Shown here piece by piece: positions 26,497 through 35,383 of a stretch of 64,000 nt of DNA. Under the pieces are notes generated by a model, which saw only the letters and a list, made by a program, of their open reading frames with translations, was not told where the DNA came from and did not search any database. Position numbers and translations under genes: made by a program. The stretch's first letter is position 1, and each line of letters begins with the position of its first letter. Origin of the DNA: Bacillus benzoevorans (GTDB taxonomy: Bacteria; Bacillota; Bacilli; Bacillales; Cytobacillaceae). Location: contig NZ_JACHGK010000020.1 of assembly GCF_014207535.1 (NCBI RefSeq), positions 5,782-69,781 of the forward strand, given 5' to 3'.

Positions 26497-27831
26497 ATGA
26501 ATTCATTTTTAAAAGGGACATTGATGCTCATTGGCGCAGCATTTATTGGGGAATGTGTAGAATTTCTCATAAATATGGTTTTGGCAAGGGAGCTGGGGGA
26601 AAAGGGATTGGGAATGTATATGTCGATCATGCCGACCGTTTTTCTTATTGTCCTTCTCGCCAGCTTCGAAATGCCTGTCTCAATTTCGAAATTTATTGCG
26701 GAAAAGGATACTAGAATCCATCAAAGTATGCTGAGTCATGTTTTGAAGTGGACCATTATCTTGACCGCGATCCTCATGCTGATCACATCAATTGTGCTGC
26801 CGTTTATCCCTGCGTTTGATGAGTACCATCCAATCTTTAGATGGCTGATACTGGTGTTAATTCCGATTGTTTCATTTACTTCCATTGCCCGGGGTTATTT
26901 TATGGGCCGCTCGCAAATGAGCAAAATTGCCATTGCGAATTTCCTCCGTAAACTTGTACAGCTGGCATTGCTTGTTTATTTATTCCGTCTCTTTGATTTT
27001 GAGTTAAATGCCGCTGTTTTAATTTCCTTCTGTACCCTGATCGGCAGTGATTTAGTTGTGTTTCTCTATCTATTTCATGTGTTTATGATTCAATATCAAT
27101 ATATGAAGAAGCAGCCTTCCCGGAGATTACACGGGAAAGTGGTCATGAAAAATTTAATGCAGGTCTCGATTCCCACTACGGCATTAAGGGTGTTTCATGC
27201 TTTTACCTCGGCATTCCAGCCCTTTTTGATTACAGGCGCCTTGTTTTATGCCGGTGTTAGCAAGGACCTGGCCACAGAACAGTTTGGAATGGTTGCCGGT
27301 GTAGCGATGACGATTGGCATGTTTCCGGCATTCATCTCCCATTCCTTTATGATTATGCTCATTCCGACGATTTCGAAGGCGAATGCAGAAAGAAATGTCG
27401 CACAATTACAAAAGTTACTGCGTCAAGTGATGATATTAACCTTGCTTTATGGGATTCCAACCGTGCTGGTTTGCTATTTTTTTGCTGAACCATTGACGAC
27501 CACCTTTTTTCACTCGACAGGTGCAGCCCGTTACCTGCAGCTGCTTTGTCCCTGCTTTTTGTTTCACTTTTTTGTTATGCCGCTGCAGGCCTATTTAATC
27601 GGTCTGGGGCTGATGAAGGAAGCGTTTATTCATGGAGTATGGTCAACGATTATTGCCTTTGCCATCATTTATCTGCTTGGCTCGAATAGTCAATTTCAAA
27701 TGGATGGAGTAATCATTGGCATTAATGCAGAGGTAATCCTGCTCTCTCTGCTTCATTATGTAACAGTTTGTAAAAAAATCGGCGTCTCAGTCTGGATGCT
27801 TCCTCCGAATAGCCTTAAATCCCAGCCATGA
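26497..27831 (+). CDS. ykvU: SpoVB-like MATE/MVF flippase YkvU
   Basis: The product is a 444-residue polytopic membrane protein (about 12-14 helices) of the polysaccharide/lipid flippase (MOP) superfamily, SpoVB branch. It starts MNSFLKGTLMLIGAAFIGE and has ARELGEKGLGMYMSIMP. Length equals B. subtilis YkvU (445 aa), a sporulation protein. It probably moves lipid-linked precursors across the membrane. AAAGGGAGAG precedes the ATG. Confidence 0.8.
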   Translation: MNSFLKGTLMLIGAAFIGECVEFLINMVLARELGEKGLGMYMSIMPTVFLIVLLASFEMPVSISKFIAEKDTRIHQSMLSHVLKWTIILTAILMLITSIVLPFIPAFDEYHPIFRWLILVLIPIVSFTSIARGYFMGRSQMSKIAIANFLRKLVQLALLVYLFRLFDFELNAAVLISFCTLIGSDLVVFLYLFHVFMIQYQYMKKQPSRRLHGKVVMKNLMQVSIPTTALRVFHAFTSAFQPFLITGALFYAGVSKDLATEQFGMVAGVAMTIGMFPAFISHSFMIMLIPTISKANAERNVAQLQKLLRQVMILTLLYGIPTVLVCYFFAEPLTTTFFHSTGAARYLQLLCPCFLFHFFVMPLQAYLIGLGLMKEAFIHGVWSTIIAFAIIYLLGSNSQFQMDGVIIGINAEVILLSLLHYVTVCKKIGVSVWMLPPNSLKSQP

Positions 27832-28014
27832 CTATTGTTAAACTACTGCTTGGAAAAAGGTATTGTTCCTTATCTTTTTAACTGTATTTATCGTGTAAAC
27901 AGTAATTAAATAAGACGTAAGGAGGATTTTGCCAATGGTCTTTTGGGATATCGCAGAAAGTTTGATATGATTAGAATAAAATGGATACATTGTTATCTGA
28001 AAGAGGAGTTTATA

Positions 28015-28527
28015 ATGGTAAAATCTAGATTGTGCAGAGAAACATTAGCGGTTAAAACAAGTCTTGTATCACCACCAGACACGAATGTAAATGGGACCAT
28101 GTTTGGCGGAAAATTGATGGCCTATATTGATGATATAGCGGCCATTGCAGCGATGCGCCATGCACGGAGAACAGTTGTGACGGCCTCAAATGACTCTGTA
28201 GACTTTCTCCATCCTATTTTTCAAGGGAATTCCGTTTGTCTCGAGGCATTTGTTACGTATACCGGCACATCTTCAATGGAAGTGTTTGTCAGGGTGATTT
28301 CTGAAAATATGCTGTCAGGGGAACGCAATGTATGTGCCATATCATTTCTTACCTTTGTTGCCCTTGATGAAAATGGAAAACCAACTCCTGTTCCGAAAAT
28401 TATTCCTGAATCAGAGGAGGAAAAGCATTTATACGAAACCGCTAAAGAAAGATTAGAAATTCGAAAAAAACGCAGGAAAGACAGTGAAGAAAGAGCAAAA
28501 GAATTTGGGGCCGGATTACCCTGGTAA
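28015..28527 (+). CDS. ykhA: Acyl-CoA thioesterase, hotdog fold (YkhA-like)
   Basis: The product is a 170-residue cytoplasmic thioesterase of the BACH/YciA type with PPDTNVNGTMFGGKLMAYID, which has the hotdog helix and catalytic Asn/Asp region, and NDSVDFLHPI. The C-terminus is Lys/Arg/Glu-rich. The start at 28015 follows AAGAGGAG by six bases; the 24-residue upstream extension is rejected. It would hydrolyse acyl-CoA esters; chain preference is unknown. Confidence 0.83.
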   Translation: MVKSRLCRETLAVKTSLVSPPDTNVNGTMFGGKLMAYIDDIAAIAAMRHARRTVVTASNDSVDFLHPIFQGNSVCLEAFVTYTGTSSMEVFVRVISENMLSGERNVCAISFLTFVALDENGKPTPVPKIIPESEEEKHLYETAKERLEIRKKRRKDSEERAKEFGAGLPW

Positions 28528-28528
28528 G

Positions 28529-28575
28529 AAAAAAGGCTAAAAAGGAAGACATTTTTCCTTTCTAGCCTTTTTTTA
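28529..28575. terminator. Bidirectional terminator between ykhA and mscL
   Basis: AAAAAGGCTA / TAGCCTTTTT arms flank an inner AAGGAA / TTCCTT stem. T-runs exist on both sides, serving the convergent ykhA and mscL. Confidence 0.8.
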
Positions 28576-28956
28576 ATTATCTTGCTGTCTTTCTTTTAAC
28601 AGGTCACGAATTTCTGCCAGCAATTCTTCTGAAGTCGGACCTGCAGGCGCTGGTGCAGTTTCCTCTTCTTTTTTCTTAAACCGGCTTAAAAGACGGATGA
28701 CGAAGAAGATAGAGAAAGCAATAATAAAGAAATCAACAACTGACTGAATAAATATCCCATATTTAATTTCAGCATCCAGAAAGGTATAAGATAGCTTTGA
28801 GAAACTGATACCGCCAAGCAGCAGCCCTACAAGGGGCATAATCAAATCCTGAACAAGGGATGTCACAATTTTCCCAAACGCAGTTCCAATGACAACACCG
28901 ACAGCTAAATCGATAACATTGCCTTTCATAGCAAATTTCTTAAACTCAGACCACAT
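28573..28956 (-). CDS. mscL: Large-conductance mechanosensitive channel MscL
   Basis: The product is a 127-residue protein with the invariant N-terminus MWSEFKKFAMKGNVIDLAVG, two membrane helices (about 15-45 and 70-92) and a charged C-terminal helix (EELLAEIRDLLKERQQ). The homopentameric channel opens on membrane tension to release solutes in hypo-osmotic shock. Confidence 0.95.
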   Translation of the reverse strand: MWSEFKKFAMKGNVIDLAVGVVIGTAFGKIVTSLVQDLIMPLVGLLLGGISFSKLSYTFLDAEIKYGIFIQSVVDFFIIAFSIFFVIRLLSRFKKKEEETAPAPAGPTSEELLAEIRDLLKERQQDN

Positions 28957-29004
28957 ATTTATGCTCCTAGATGTAAATTATTATTTTTAGAATGTGAAGC
29001 ATTA

Positions 29005-29277
29005 TCAATACTTAATCGTGAATGAATGAAAATGTTCAATCTGATCCATTTCCGTAATCTCCATGTTATTGATCTTAGAAAAAGGATTGCCTTTGCGCAG
29101 TTCCTCCGTAAAAGGCTCAAGCTGGTCATTGGTCCCCAGTGCAATGATTTCCACTGACCCATCCGGCAGGTTCTTTGCCCAGCCTTTTACCCCATATTGG
29201 ACAGCTTTCATTTGTGAAAAGTAACGATAGCCCACGCCCTGTACTTTTCCAAAAACAATGATGTGCAACTGGATCAT
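29005..29277 (-). CDS. acyP: Acylphosphatase
   Basis: The product is a 90-residue alpha/beta acylphosphatase that hydrolyses carboxyl-phosphate bonds. It has VFGKVQGVGYRYFSQ with the catalytic Arg, and GWAKNLPDGSVEI with the catalytic Asn. GGAGGGG lies before the ATG. It is likely cotranscribed with ampS or mscL on the minus strand. Confidence 0.92.
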   Translation of the reverse strand: MIQLHIIVFGKVQGVGYRYFSQMKAVQYGVKGWAKNLPDGSVEIIALGTNDQLEPFTEELRKGNPFSKINNMEITEMDQIEHFHSFTIKY

Positions 29278-29365
29278 TTCTACCCCTCCGCTTTAATTAC
29301 AAATAAGCTTTGCTTCTCTAATCTTTCCACAAATGGAAGGATGTTGCAAGCCTTCAGGAATAAAG

Positions 29366-30598
29366 TTAAAATGCCCAGTCCCCGTTTCGGAAAACAGGTT
29401 CCGCTGTTCCCTCCGCTGTAATCCCATCAATATTCATTTCTGCAGAACCGATCATAAAGTCAACATGGGTAATACTTTCATTTAGACCATTTGCTTTCAG
29501 TTCATCTTGTGACATAGACTTTCCGCCTTCAATACAGAACGCATAGGCACTGCCGATAGCTAGGTGATTAGAAGCATTCTCATCAAATAGCGTATTAAAG
29601 AAAAGAATATTCGATTGCGAAATAGGAGAGTTATACGGAACAAGTGCTACTTCTCCTAAATAATGTGATCCCTCGTCTGTAGCGACCAGTTGTTTCAATA
29701 TTTCTTCACCTTGCTTCGCTTTGACATCAATAATTTTGCCTGCTTCAAAGGTCAGGGTGAATTCATCAATGATATTACCGCCATAGCTTAAAGGCTTAGT
29801 GCTGGATACAGTTCCGTTGACTCCAGTTTTATTCGGAACAGTAAAGACTTCTTCTGTCGGCATATTGGCCATGAACTCAAAGCCCTTTTCATTAATACTG
29901 CCGGCACCGCACCATATATGCTTTTCCGGAAGTTCAATTGTTAAATCTGTTCCAGGTGCCGTATAATGAAGCTTTTTATATTTTTTACTGTTTAAATAGT
30001 TCACTTTTTCATGCAGTGTCTCATCGTGCTGCTTCCACGCAGCAATTGGGTTTTCTTGATCCACTCTGGTTGTCGTGAAGATGGCTTCCCATAGCTTGGC
30101 CATTCTTTTTTCTGCCGCCTCATTTGGAAATACCATATCCGCCCAGCCTTGTGACGGTGCTGCAATAACGGTCCAACTGACCTTATCGGATTGGATATAT
30201 TGCCGGTATTGTTTCAGGGCTGTGCCGGCTGCCTTTTGATAATTGGCGATTCTTTGAGAACTGACCCCTTTTAACAGAGCAGGGCTTGAGGAAACGACAG
30301 ACATAAAGGCTGCGCCTTCTTCTGCGAGAGCGATCATTTCTTTGGCACGCCACTCTGGATATTCCTGAAAACTTTCATCTGGTGCTAAATCATATTTTAA
30401 ACGGGTAACCACATCATCGTTCCAGTTGACAATAACATTCTTGGCGCCAACTTCATAGGCATTTTTGACAATGACCCGAATAAGTTCTTGAGCATCGAGT
30501 GCCGCATTTATCACAAGTGTTTGTCCTTTTTGCAAATTGACCCCAACTTTAACGGCTAGTTCCCCATACTTTTCTATTTTTTGTTGCAATTCGTTCAT
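29366..30598 (-). CDS. ampS: M29-family aminopeptidase AmpS
   Basis: The product is a 410-residue metallo-aminopeptidase of family M29 (thermophilic aminopeptidase family), the length of B. subtilis AmpS. It has GSINEKGFEFMANMPTEEVFT-type metal-ligand sequence, then HLAIGSAYAF and NGLNESITHVDFMIGSAEMNIDG, with His/Asp ligands. The longer frame to 30739 is rejected because AAAGGAG lies nine bases before the ATG at 30598. Confidence 0.9.
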   Translation of the reverse strand: MNELQQKIEKYGELAVKVGVNLQKGQTLVINAALDAQELIRVIVKNAYEVGAKNVIVNWNDDVVTRLKYDLAPDESFQEYPEWRAKEMIALAEEGAAFMSVVSSSPALLKGVSSQRIANYQKAAGTALKQYRQYIQSDKVSWTVIAAPSQGWADMVFPNEAAEKRMAKLWEAIFTTTRVDQENPIAAWKQHDETLHEKVNYLNSKKYKKLHYTAPGTDLTIELPEKHIWCGAGSINEKGFEFMANMPTEEVFTVPNKTGVNGTVSSTKPLSYGGNIIDEFTLTFEAGKIIDVKAKQGEEILKQLVATDEGSHYLGEVALVPYNSPISQSNILFFNTLFDENASNHLAIGSAYAFCIEGGKSMSQDELKANGLNESITHVDFMIGSAEMNIDGITAEGTAEPVFRNGDWAF

Positions 30599-30820
30599 TG
30601 TTAACAGCTCCTTTGTCAAGATCTTCTTTACTATTGTAGCTTTTTCTGGGATAAAAGGAAAATTTGGAGCAGGGAAGAAGTAAAAGGAATACATCTTATT
30701 TCTGTTTGATTCCGGCTCATTAGCGGGCAGGTTTATCATTTCGTGCCATCTTGTTATTTTTTCAGGCTGACCGCTCTGTGCTATTATTACATTATGGATG
30801 TAAGAAAGGATGTTTAGTAA

Positions 30821-33010
30821 ATGGCAAAAAGCTTAGTTTTAGCAGAAAAACCATCGGTAGCCCGTGACATTGCAAATGTTTTGAAGTGTACGAAAAAGGG
30901 AAACGGCTGGCTTGAAGGTGACAAATATATTGTCACATGGGCGTTAGGACACTTAGTCACACTTGCTGATCCGGAGAGCTATGATGTGAAATATAAAAGT
31001 TGGAAACTGGAAGACCTGCCAATGCTTCCGGAGCGTTTAAAATTAACAGTTATTAAACAAACAGGGAAGCAGTTTAATACCGTGAAATCCCAGATGGTAC
31101 GCGGCGATGTATCAGAGATTATTATTGCCACAGATGCCGGACGCGAAGGGGAATTAGTGGCCCGTTGGATCATCGATAAAGCGAAAGTGAATAAACCAGT
31201 GAAACGTCTGTGGATTTCATCTGTTACAGATAAGGCGATTAAAGAAGGTTTTCAAAAATTGAAACCAGGCAAAGCCTATGAAGACTTATATGCCTCTGCT
31301 GTAGCACGTTCTGAAGCAGACTGGTATATCGGATTAAATGCGACACGGGCGCTGACAACAAAGCATAATGCGCAATTGAATTGCGGTCGTGTACAAACAC
31401 CGACGATAGCGATGATTGCTGCTAGAGAAGATGAAATTAAAAACTTCAAGCCTCTGGACTACTATGGAATTGAAGCACAAACAGAATCGATTAAACTTAC
31501 ATGGCAAGATGTAAATGGCAATAGTCGAAGCTTTAATAAAGAAAAAATTGATAGCATCGTAAACTCTTTTGGAAAACAAGATGCAAAGGTTATCTCCATA
31601 GATCGTAAGCCTAAAAAATCTTTTGCACCAGGGCTTTATGATTTGACAGAATTACAAAGAGATGCGAATAAATCATTTGGTTTCTCAGCAAAAGAAACGT
31701 TAAATATCATGCAAAAATTATATGAACAGTATAAAGTTTTAACGTATCCACGAACAGATTCCAGATACATTTCAAACGATATCGTTTCCACTCTTCCAGA
31801 GCGCTTGAAGGCTTGTAGTGTTGGTGAGTATCGTTCTATTGCTAACAAGATTTTAACGAAACCGATTAAGACAAATAAATCATTTGTCGATGATTCGAAA
31901 TTAAGCGATCATCACGCCATAATTCCTACTGAAGGTTTTGTGAATTTGTCATCTTTTAATGACAAAGAGCGTAAAATCTATGATTTAGTTATTAAACGTT
32001 TCCTAGCAGTCCTTTCGCCAGCACATGAATATGAACAATTAACAGTTCAAGCAGCGATCGGTAATGAAAAATTCATTGCTAAAGGTAAAACAGTGATTAC
32101 TGCAGGTTGGAAAGAAGTATACTCAAATAAATACGATGATGAAGAATCAACAGATGATGTGAAGGAGCAATTATTACCTCATATTGAGAAAGGCGATTTA
32201 TTAAAGACCAAGTTAATCGCTCAAACTTCAGGGCAAACAAAGCCTCCTGCACGCTTTACAGAAGCGACTTTACTATCAGCAATGGAAAACCCTACAAAGT
32301 ATCTTGAAACCGGTGATAAGAAACTCGCAGACACCTTAAAATCGACTGGTGGGCTAGGGACAGTTGCAACACGTGCTGATATCATTGAAAAGCTATTTAA
32401 CTCTTTCATGATTGAAAAGCGTGGTGGCAAGGAAATCTATATCACGTCTAAAGGTCGTCAACTTCTGAATTTAGTACCAAAAGAACTACGTTCCCCAGCG
32501 ACAACAGCTGAATGGGAGCAAAAACTTGAATTGATTGCTAAAGGTAAATTGAAAAAAGATGTGTTCATCAATGAAATGAAAGAACACACAAGAGAAATAG
32601 TTGCAGAAATAAAAGGCAGCGACAAAAAATATAAGCATGACAATATCTCAACGAAATCATGTCCTGATTGTGGTAAGCCGATGCTTGAAGTGAATGGTAA
32701 AAAAGGTAAAATGCTTGTATGCCAAGATCGTGAATGTGGACATAGAAAAAATGTATCACGTGTCACAAACGCACGCTGTCCACAATGTAAAAAGAAAATG
32801 GAATTACGTGGTGAAGGAGAAGGCCAAATCTTCGCATGTAAATGCGGCTATCGTGAGAAGTTATCTGCTTTTGAAGCAAGACGCAAAAAAGAAGGTAACG
32901 GTAAATTGGATAAACGTAGTGTGCAAAAGTATTTAAAACAACAAGAAAAAGAAGCAGAACCGATTAATAATCCTTTTGCTGATGCATTAAAAAATCTTAA
33001 GCTGGATTGA
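30821..33010 (+). CDS. topB: DNA topoisomerase III
   Basis: The product is a 729-residue type IA topoisomerase. The Toprim domain has LAEKPSVARDIANVL and TDAGREGELVARWI, the active-site Tyr is in YPRTDSRYIS, and DHHAIIPTE follows. The C-terminus carries two zinc-ribbon-like modules (CPDC...CQDRECGH and CPQC...CKCGY). It relaxes negatively supercoiled DNA and resolves recombination intermediates. The last two-thirds read as distinctly AT-richer, with codon choices unlike neighbouring genes. AGAAAGG lies before the ATG. Confidence 0.93.
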   Translation: MAKSLVLAEKPSVARDIANVLKCTKKGNGWLEGDKYIVTWALGHLVTLADPESYDVKYKSWKLEDLPMLPERLKLTVIKQTGKQFNTVKSQMVRGDVSEIIIATDAGREGELVARWIIDKAKVNKPVKRLWISSVTDKAIKEGFQKLKPGKAYEDLYASAVARSEADWYIGLNATRALTTKHNAQLNCGRVQTPTIAMIAAREDEIKNFKPLDYYGIEAQTESIKLTWQDVNGNSRSFNKEKIDSIVNSFGKQDAKVISIDRKPKKSFAPGLYDLTELQRDANKSFGFSAKETLNIMQKLYEQYKVLTYPRTDSRYISNDIVSTLPERLKACSVGEYRSIANKILTKPIKTNKSFVDDSKLSDHHAIIPTEGFVNLSSFNDKERKIYDLVIKRFLAVLSPAHEYEQLTVQAAIGNEKFIAKGKTVITAGWKEVYSNKYDDEESTDDVKEQLLPHIEKGDLLKTKLIAQTSGQTKPPARFTEATLLSAMENPTKYLETGDKKLADTLKSTGGLGTVATRADIIEKLFNSFMIEKRGGKEIYITSKGRQLLNLVPKELRSPATTAEWEQKLELIAKGKLKKDVFINEMKEHTREIVAEIKGSDKKYKHDNISTKSCPDCGKPMLEVNGKKGKMLVCQDRECGHRKNVSRVTNARCPQCKKKMELRGEGEGQIFACKCGYREKLSAFEARRKKEGNGKLDKRSVQKYLKQQEKEAEPINNPFADALKNLKLD

Positions 33011-33016
33011 AAATAT

Positions 33017-33057
33017 AGGGACCGGACCTGCAGCGTTTTACTGCGGTCCTGGTCCCT
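33017..33057 (+). terminator. Hairpin after topB
   Basis: AGGGACC-GGACC pairs with GGTCC-T-GGTCCCT (one bulge), with an inner GCAG / CTGC. The T-tract is weak. Confidence 0.55.
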
Positions 33058-33068
33058 TATTAGCGGTA

Positions 33069-33233
33069 TCATACTTCATCTTCTTCGATGCGGTTTTTAA
33101 AAGCTTCTTGGGTGACCAATAGCTCCTCGTCCTCTTGCGCTTCTGTTGTATGGCGTTCAACTAATGTATGAGCAGGAAATTCACCAGGGTGATTTTTCTT
33201 TTTGTGATCAAAATATTTGCCGCGTCCCATCAT
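33069..33233 (-). CDS. Small acidic/basic protein, 54 aa, unknown
   Basis: The minus-strand frame from ATG 33233 (a second ATG at 33230) follows GAAAGGAAGTG. The N-terminal third is basic (MMGRGKYFDHKKKNHPGEF) and the C-terminal half acidic (EAQEDEELLVTQEAFKNRIEEDEV). No membrane segment. The short MGRG-type opening resembles that of the 44-aa peptide at 8460. I do not recognise the family; similar small proteins occur in spore formers. Confidence 0.65.
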   Translation of the reverse strand: MMGRGKYFDHKKKNHPGEFPAHTLVERHTTEAQEDEELLVTQEAFKNRIEEDEV

Positions 33234-33338
33234 TTTTCACTTCCTTTCCTCATTCTTTCACTATGTTTTGCATGGCGAAGGTTCTTTATGTAAGAAAAAT
33301 GGTTGCTGTTTCGACATTTTTATGAAGGCGTTATCAAC

Positions 33339-33356
33339 GTGTGAAATGATTCACAA
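33339..33356. promoter_or_regulatory. Rex-type operator (also fits Fnr core)
   Basis: The 18-mer GTGTGAAATGATTCACAA matches the Rex consensus TTGTGAA-N4-TTCACAA except for the first base. It also contains TGTGA-N6-TCACA, the Fnr/Crp-type core. It sits 32 bases upstream of the -10 of the candidate small RNA. Rex is the NADH-sensing repressor of Gram-positive bacteria. Confidence 0.65.
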
Positions 33357-33399
33357 TTTGTTCATAGTAAAATAAAAGCAAACATACTATAATAGCATT

Positions 33400-33506
33400 A
33401 TGAAACTCAGACATTCCAAGAGAATGTTGAGCCCTTCCCCTAATTTATGATATACGGATTTCGTTAAAAATAATGCTCTTCCCCCAAAGAGCATTATTTT
33501 TATTTT
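33400..33506 (+). ncRNA. Candidate RoxS/RsaE-like small RNA
   Basis: A consensus -10 (TATAAT, 33388-33393) precedes a ~105-nt stretch ending in a near-ideal intrinsic terminator. Inside are a small hairpin (ACATTC / GAATGT around 33410-33426), a C-rich single-stranded stretch GCCCTTCCCCTAAT (33431-33444), and a terminator loop made of Cs (CTTCCCCCA). C-rich seed regions that pair with ribosome-binding sites, about 100-nt length and Rex control are features of RoxS (B. subtilis) / RsaE (S. aureus). A 16-codon frame (MKLRHSKRMLSPSPNL) overlaps but lacks a ribosome site. Confidence 0.6.
33466..33506 (+). terminator. Terminator of the candidate small RNA
   Basis: A perfect 15-bp stem (33466-33480 with 33487-33501) with a six-base CCCCCA loop, ending in ATTTTTATTTT. 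Confidence 0.9.
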
Positions 33507-33622
33507 CTGCTATTTTTCATCTGATTCGTTTACATTTCCAGATTTTCTCCCATTTTTGTTCCGAACGAGAAATTGGCTCTTAATAATATTTGGTTTTTGT
33601 CGAAATAAATAATGATGATAAA

Positions 33623-33650
33623 TAAAAATGATCATCGTGTTGGATGATAC
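33623..33650 (+). promoter_or_regulatory. Possible sigma-D promoter of motAB
   Basis: TAAA (33623-33626), 16 bases, then GATGATAC (33643-33650) resembles the sigma-D consensus TAAA-N15/16-GCCGATAT at nine of twelve positions. It lies 33 bases upstream of motA, a gene normally of the sigma-D regulon. Confidence 0.45.
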
Positions 33651-33682
33651 TGACATAGTTTGAAATAAGATGGGTGATGGAC

Positions 33683-34483
33683 ATGGATATAGCTACAATC
33701 ATAGGATTACTTTTGGGCATTATTGCCATTGGAGTTGGGATGGTTTTAAAAGGGGCCAGCATATCTGTCTTAATAAATCCGGCGGCATTCTTAATTATTA
33801 TTGCTGGAACCATCGCAGCGGTGGTGGTTGCTTTTCCAATTGCTGAATTGAAAAGGATACCGATGCTATTCCGGATTATTTTTAAAGAAGTAAAAACGAC
33901 TGATACAGTGGAATTGATTAGATTGTTCACCGATCTAGCGCAGCTGGCCAGGAAAGAAGGTCTGCTCGCATTAGAAGTAAGGATCAATGAATTGGAGGAT
34001 CCTTTTCTGCGTAATGGATTGTCATTGGCTGTTGATGGACAAAGTGCGGACTATATCCGAGATGTATTAACGGAAGAAATTGAGGCAATGGAAGAGAGAC
34101 ACAGGAGCGGTGCATTAATCTTTTCGCAGGCAGGTACATATGCTCCGACTTTAGGGGTTTTAGGAGCTGTCATCGGTTTGATCGCTGCTTTAAGTGATAT
34201 GTCTAATTCGGATGCACTTGGACATGCGATCAGCTCGGCTTTCGTCGCCACGATGCTGGGTATTTTCACCGGATATGTCCTTTGGCATCCTTTTGCAAAC
34301 AAGCTGAAAAGGAAATCAATGATTGAGTCTAATACAAAATATTTGATGATTGAAGGAATATTATCGATTCTTGAAGGAGAAGCACCGCGAGTCATTGAGC
34401 AAAAATTAGTCTCCTACCTTCCTTCACGTCAAAGAAACAAATTTTTTGCAGAAGGCAGTGTGACGAAGGATGAGAGAGCGTAG
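33683..34483 (+). CDS. motA: Flagellar motor stator MotA
   Basis: The product is a 266-residue four-helix stator protein. Recognisable stretches are GMVLKGASISVLINPAA, GLLALEVRINELEDPFLRNG, the cytoplasmic charged loop with DRHSG-like EERHRSGA, and GTYAPTLGVLGAVIGLIAAL. It reads closer to B. subtilis MotA than to MotP. With MotB it forms the proton channel that drives flagellar rotation. I choose the ATG at 33683, eight bases after GGG; GTG 33674 and ATG 33677 are too close. Its 3' end overlaps motB by 14 bases. Confidence 0.88.
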   Translation: MDIATIIGLLLGIIAIGVGMVLKGASISVLINPAAFLIIIAGTIAAVVVAFPIAELKRIPMLFRIIFKEVKTTDTVELIRLFTDLAQLARKEGLLALEVRINELEDPFLRNGLSLAVDGQSADYIRDVLTEEIEAMEERHRSGALIFSQAGTYAPTLGVLGAVIGLIAALSDMSNSDALGHAISSAFVATMLGIFTGYVLWHPFANKLKRKSMIESNTKYLMIEGILSILEGEAPRVIEQKLVSYLPSRQRNKFFAEGSVTKDERA

Positions 34484-35258
34484 GAAAAAGAAGGCGGATG
34501 ATCACATTGATGAAACATGGCTGCTCCCGTACTCCGATTTATTAACCTTATTGGTTGCTCTATTTATTGTGCTTTTTGCGATGAGTTCTGTCGATAATGA
34601 TAAATTTCAATCTTTGTCCCATGCATTCAATGAAGAACTTAAGGGCGGGACAGGTCTATTAGAATATCCAAGTCCTCTGCCGGAGGGCAGTTTAGAATCC
34701 AGTGATAAGAATAGTGAAAAAAGACCGGAACAAACATCCGGGCAGTATGAAGAACAGCAGAAACTTGGCGTGATTCAAAATCGTGTAAATGCGTATATTG
34801 CTGAAAACGGACTGCAAAATTCATTGGAAACTTCTTTAACGAACGAGGGTTTATCCGTAACCATCCGTGACAATATCCTTTTTGATTCCGGCAGTGCCGA
34901 TATCCGGCAAGAAAATTTAACGACGGCCAAGGAAATTTCCAATCTCTTAGTCATGGATGTTCCGAGAAATATTATTGTGAGCGGTCATACAGATAACGTT
35001 CCAATAAAAAACGCCCATTACCGATCCAATTGGGAGCTTAGTGTTATGCGGGCGATTAACTTCATGAGGCTATTATTGGAAAATGAGCGGCTGAATCCTG
35101 AATTATTCAGTGCAAATGGTCATGGAGAATTCGATCCGATCGCATCAAATGATACTGCTGCAGGGCGTGCGCAGAATCGAAGGGTTGAAATATTAATTCA
35201 ACCGATTACTACAGACAGCAATAACACAGAAAATAATCAAACGGAAGTGAGAAACTGA
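34470..35258 (+). CDS. motB: Flagellar motor stator MotB
   Basis: The product is a 262-residue protein: a short basic N-terminus, one membrane helix with WLLPYSDLLTLLVALFIVLF containing the ion-binding Asp23, a plug/linker region, and an OmpA-like peptidoglycan-binding domain (about 140-255, with ILFDSGSADI, SGHTDNVPI and NRRVEI). The Val in the membrane helix and overall likeness point to the H+-type MotB rather than Na+-type MotS. The ribosome site is weak, so translation probably depends on coupling with motA. Confidence 0.88.
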   Translation: MRERRKKKADDHIDETWLLPYSDLLTLLVALFIVLFAMSSVDNDKFQSLSHAFNEELKGGTGLLEYPSPLPEGSLESSDKNSEKRPEQTSGQYEEQQKLGVIQNRVNAYIAENGLQNSLETSLTNEGLSVTIRDNILFDSGSADIRQENLTTAKEISNLLVMDVPRNIIVSGHTDNVPIKNAHYRSNWELSVMRAINFMRLLLENERLNPELFSANGHGEFDPIASNDTAAGRAQNRRVEILIQPITTDSNNTENNQTEVRN

Positions 35259-35283
35259 GTCTTTTTTTGGCTCAGTTTTTTTG
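35252..35283 (+). terminator. Terminator of motAB
   Basis: AACTGAG / CTCAGTT stem with a T-rich loop and T-run. Its left arm overlaps the motB stop codon. Confidence 0.75.
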
Positions 35284-35304
35284 ATCTGTCAGAAAAAAGA
35301 ATAA

Positions 35305-35356
35305 TTGTCGAATAAAGTCGGAAAAAACAGCAGAAAGACTTATGAAATCAGACAAA
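35305..35356 (+). promoter_or_regulatory. Spo0A-box-like sites upstream of sinI
   Basis: TTGTCGAA (35305-35312) contains the exact Spo0A core TGTCGAA. A second, weaker site in reverse orientation reads TTTGTCTGA (35356-35348). Both lie 200-255 bases upstream of sinI, whose homologue in B. subtilis is activated by Spo0A~P. Confidence 0.5.
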
Positions 35357-35383
35357 TTCCAACAATCTAACAAATTAGAATCA

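Noticed and set aside
33403..33450. A 16-codon frame in the candidate small RNA as a leader peptide
   Set aside because: No ribosome site precedes the ATG and no downstream gene is attenuated by it; the terminator closes the transcript 170 bases before motA.
33674..35258. The stator pair as the Na+-type MotP/MotS
   Set aside because: Both proteins read closer to MotA/MotB, including the membrane helix of the B subunit, and ccpA is not adjacent.
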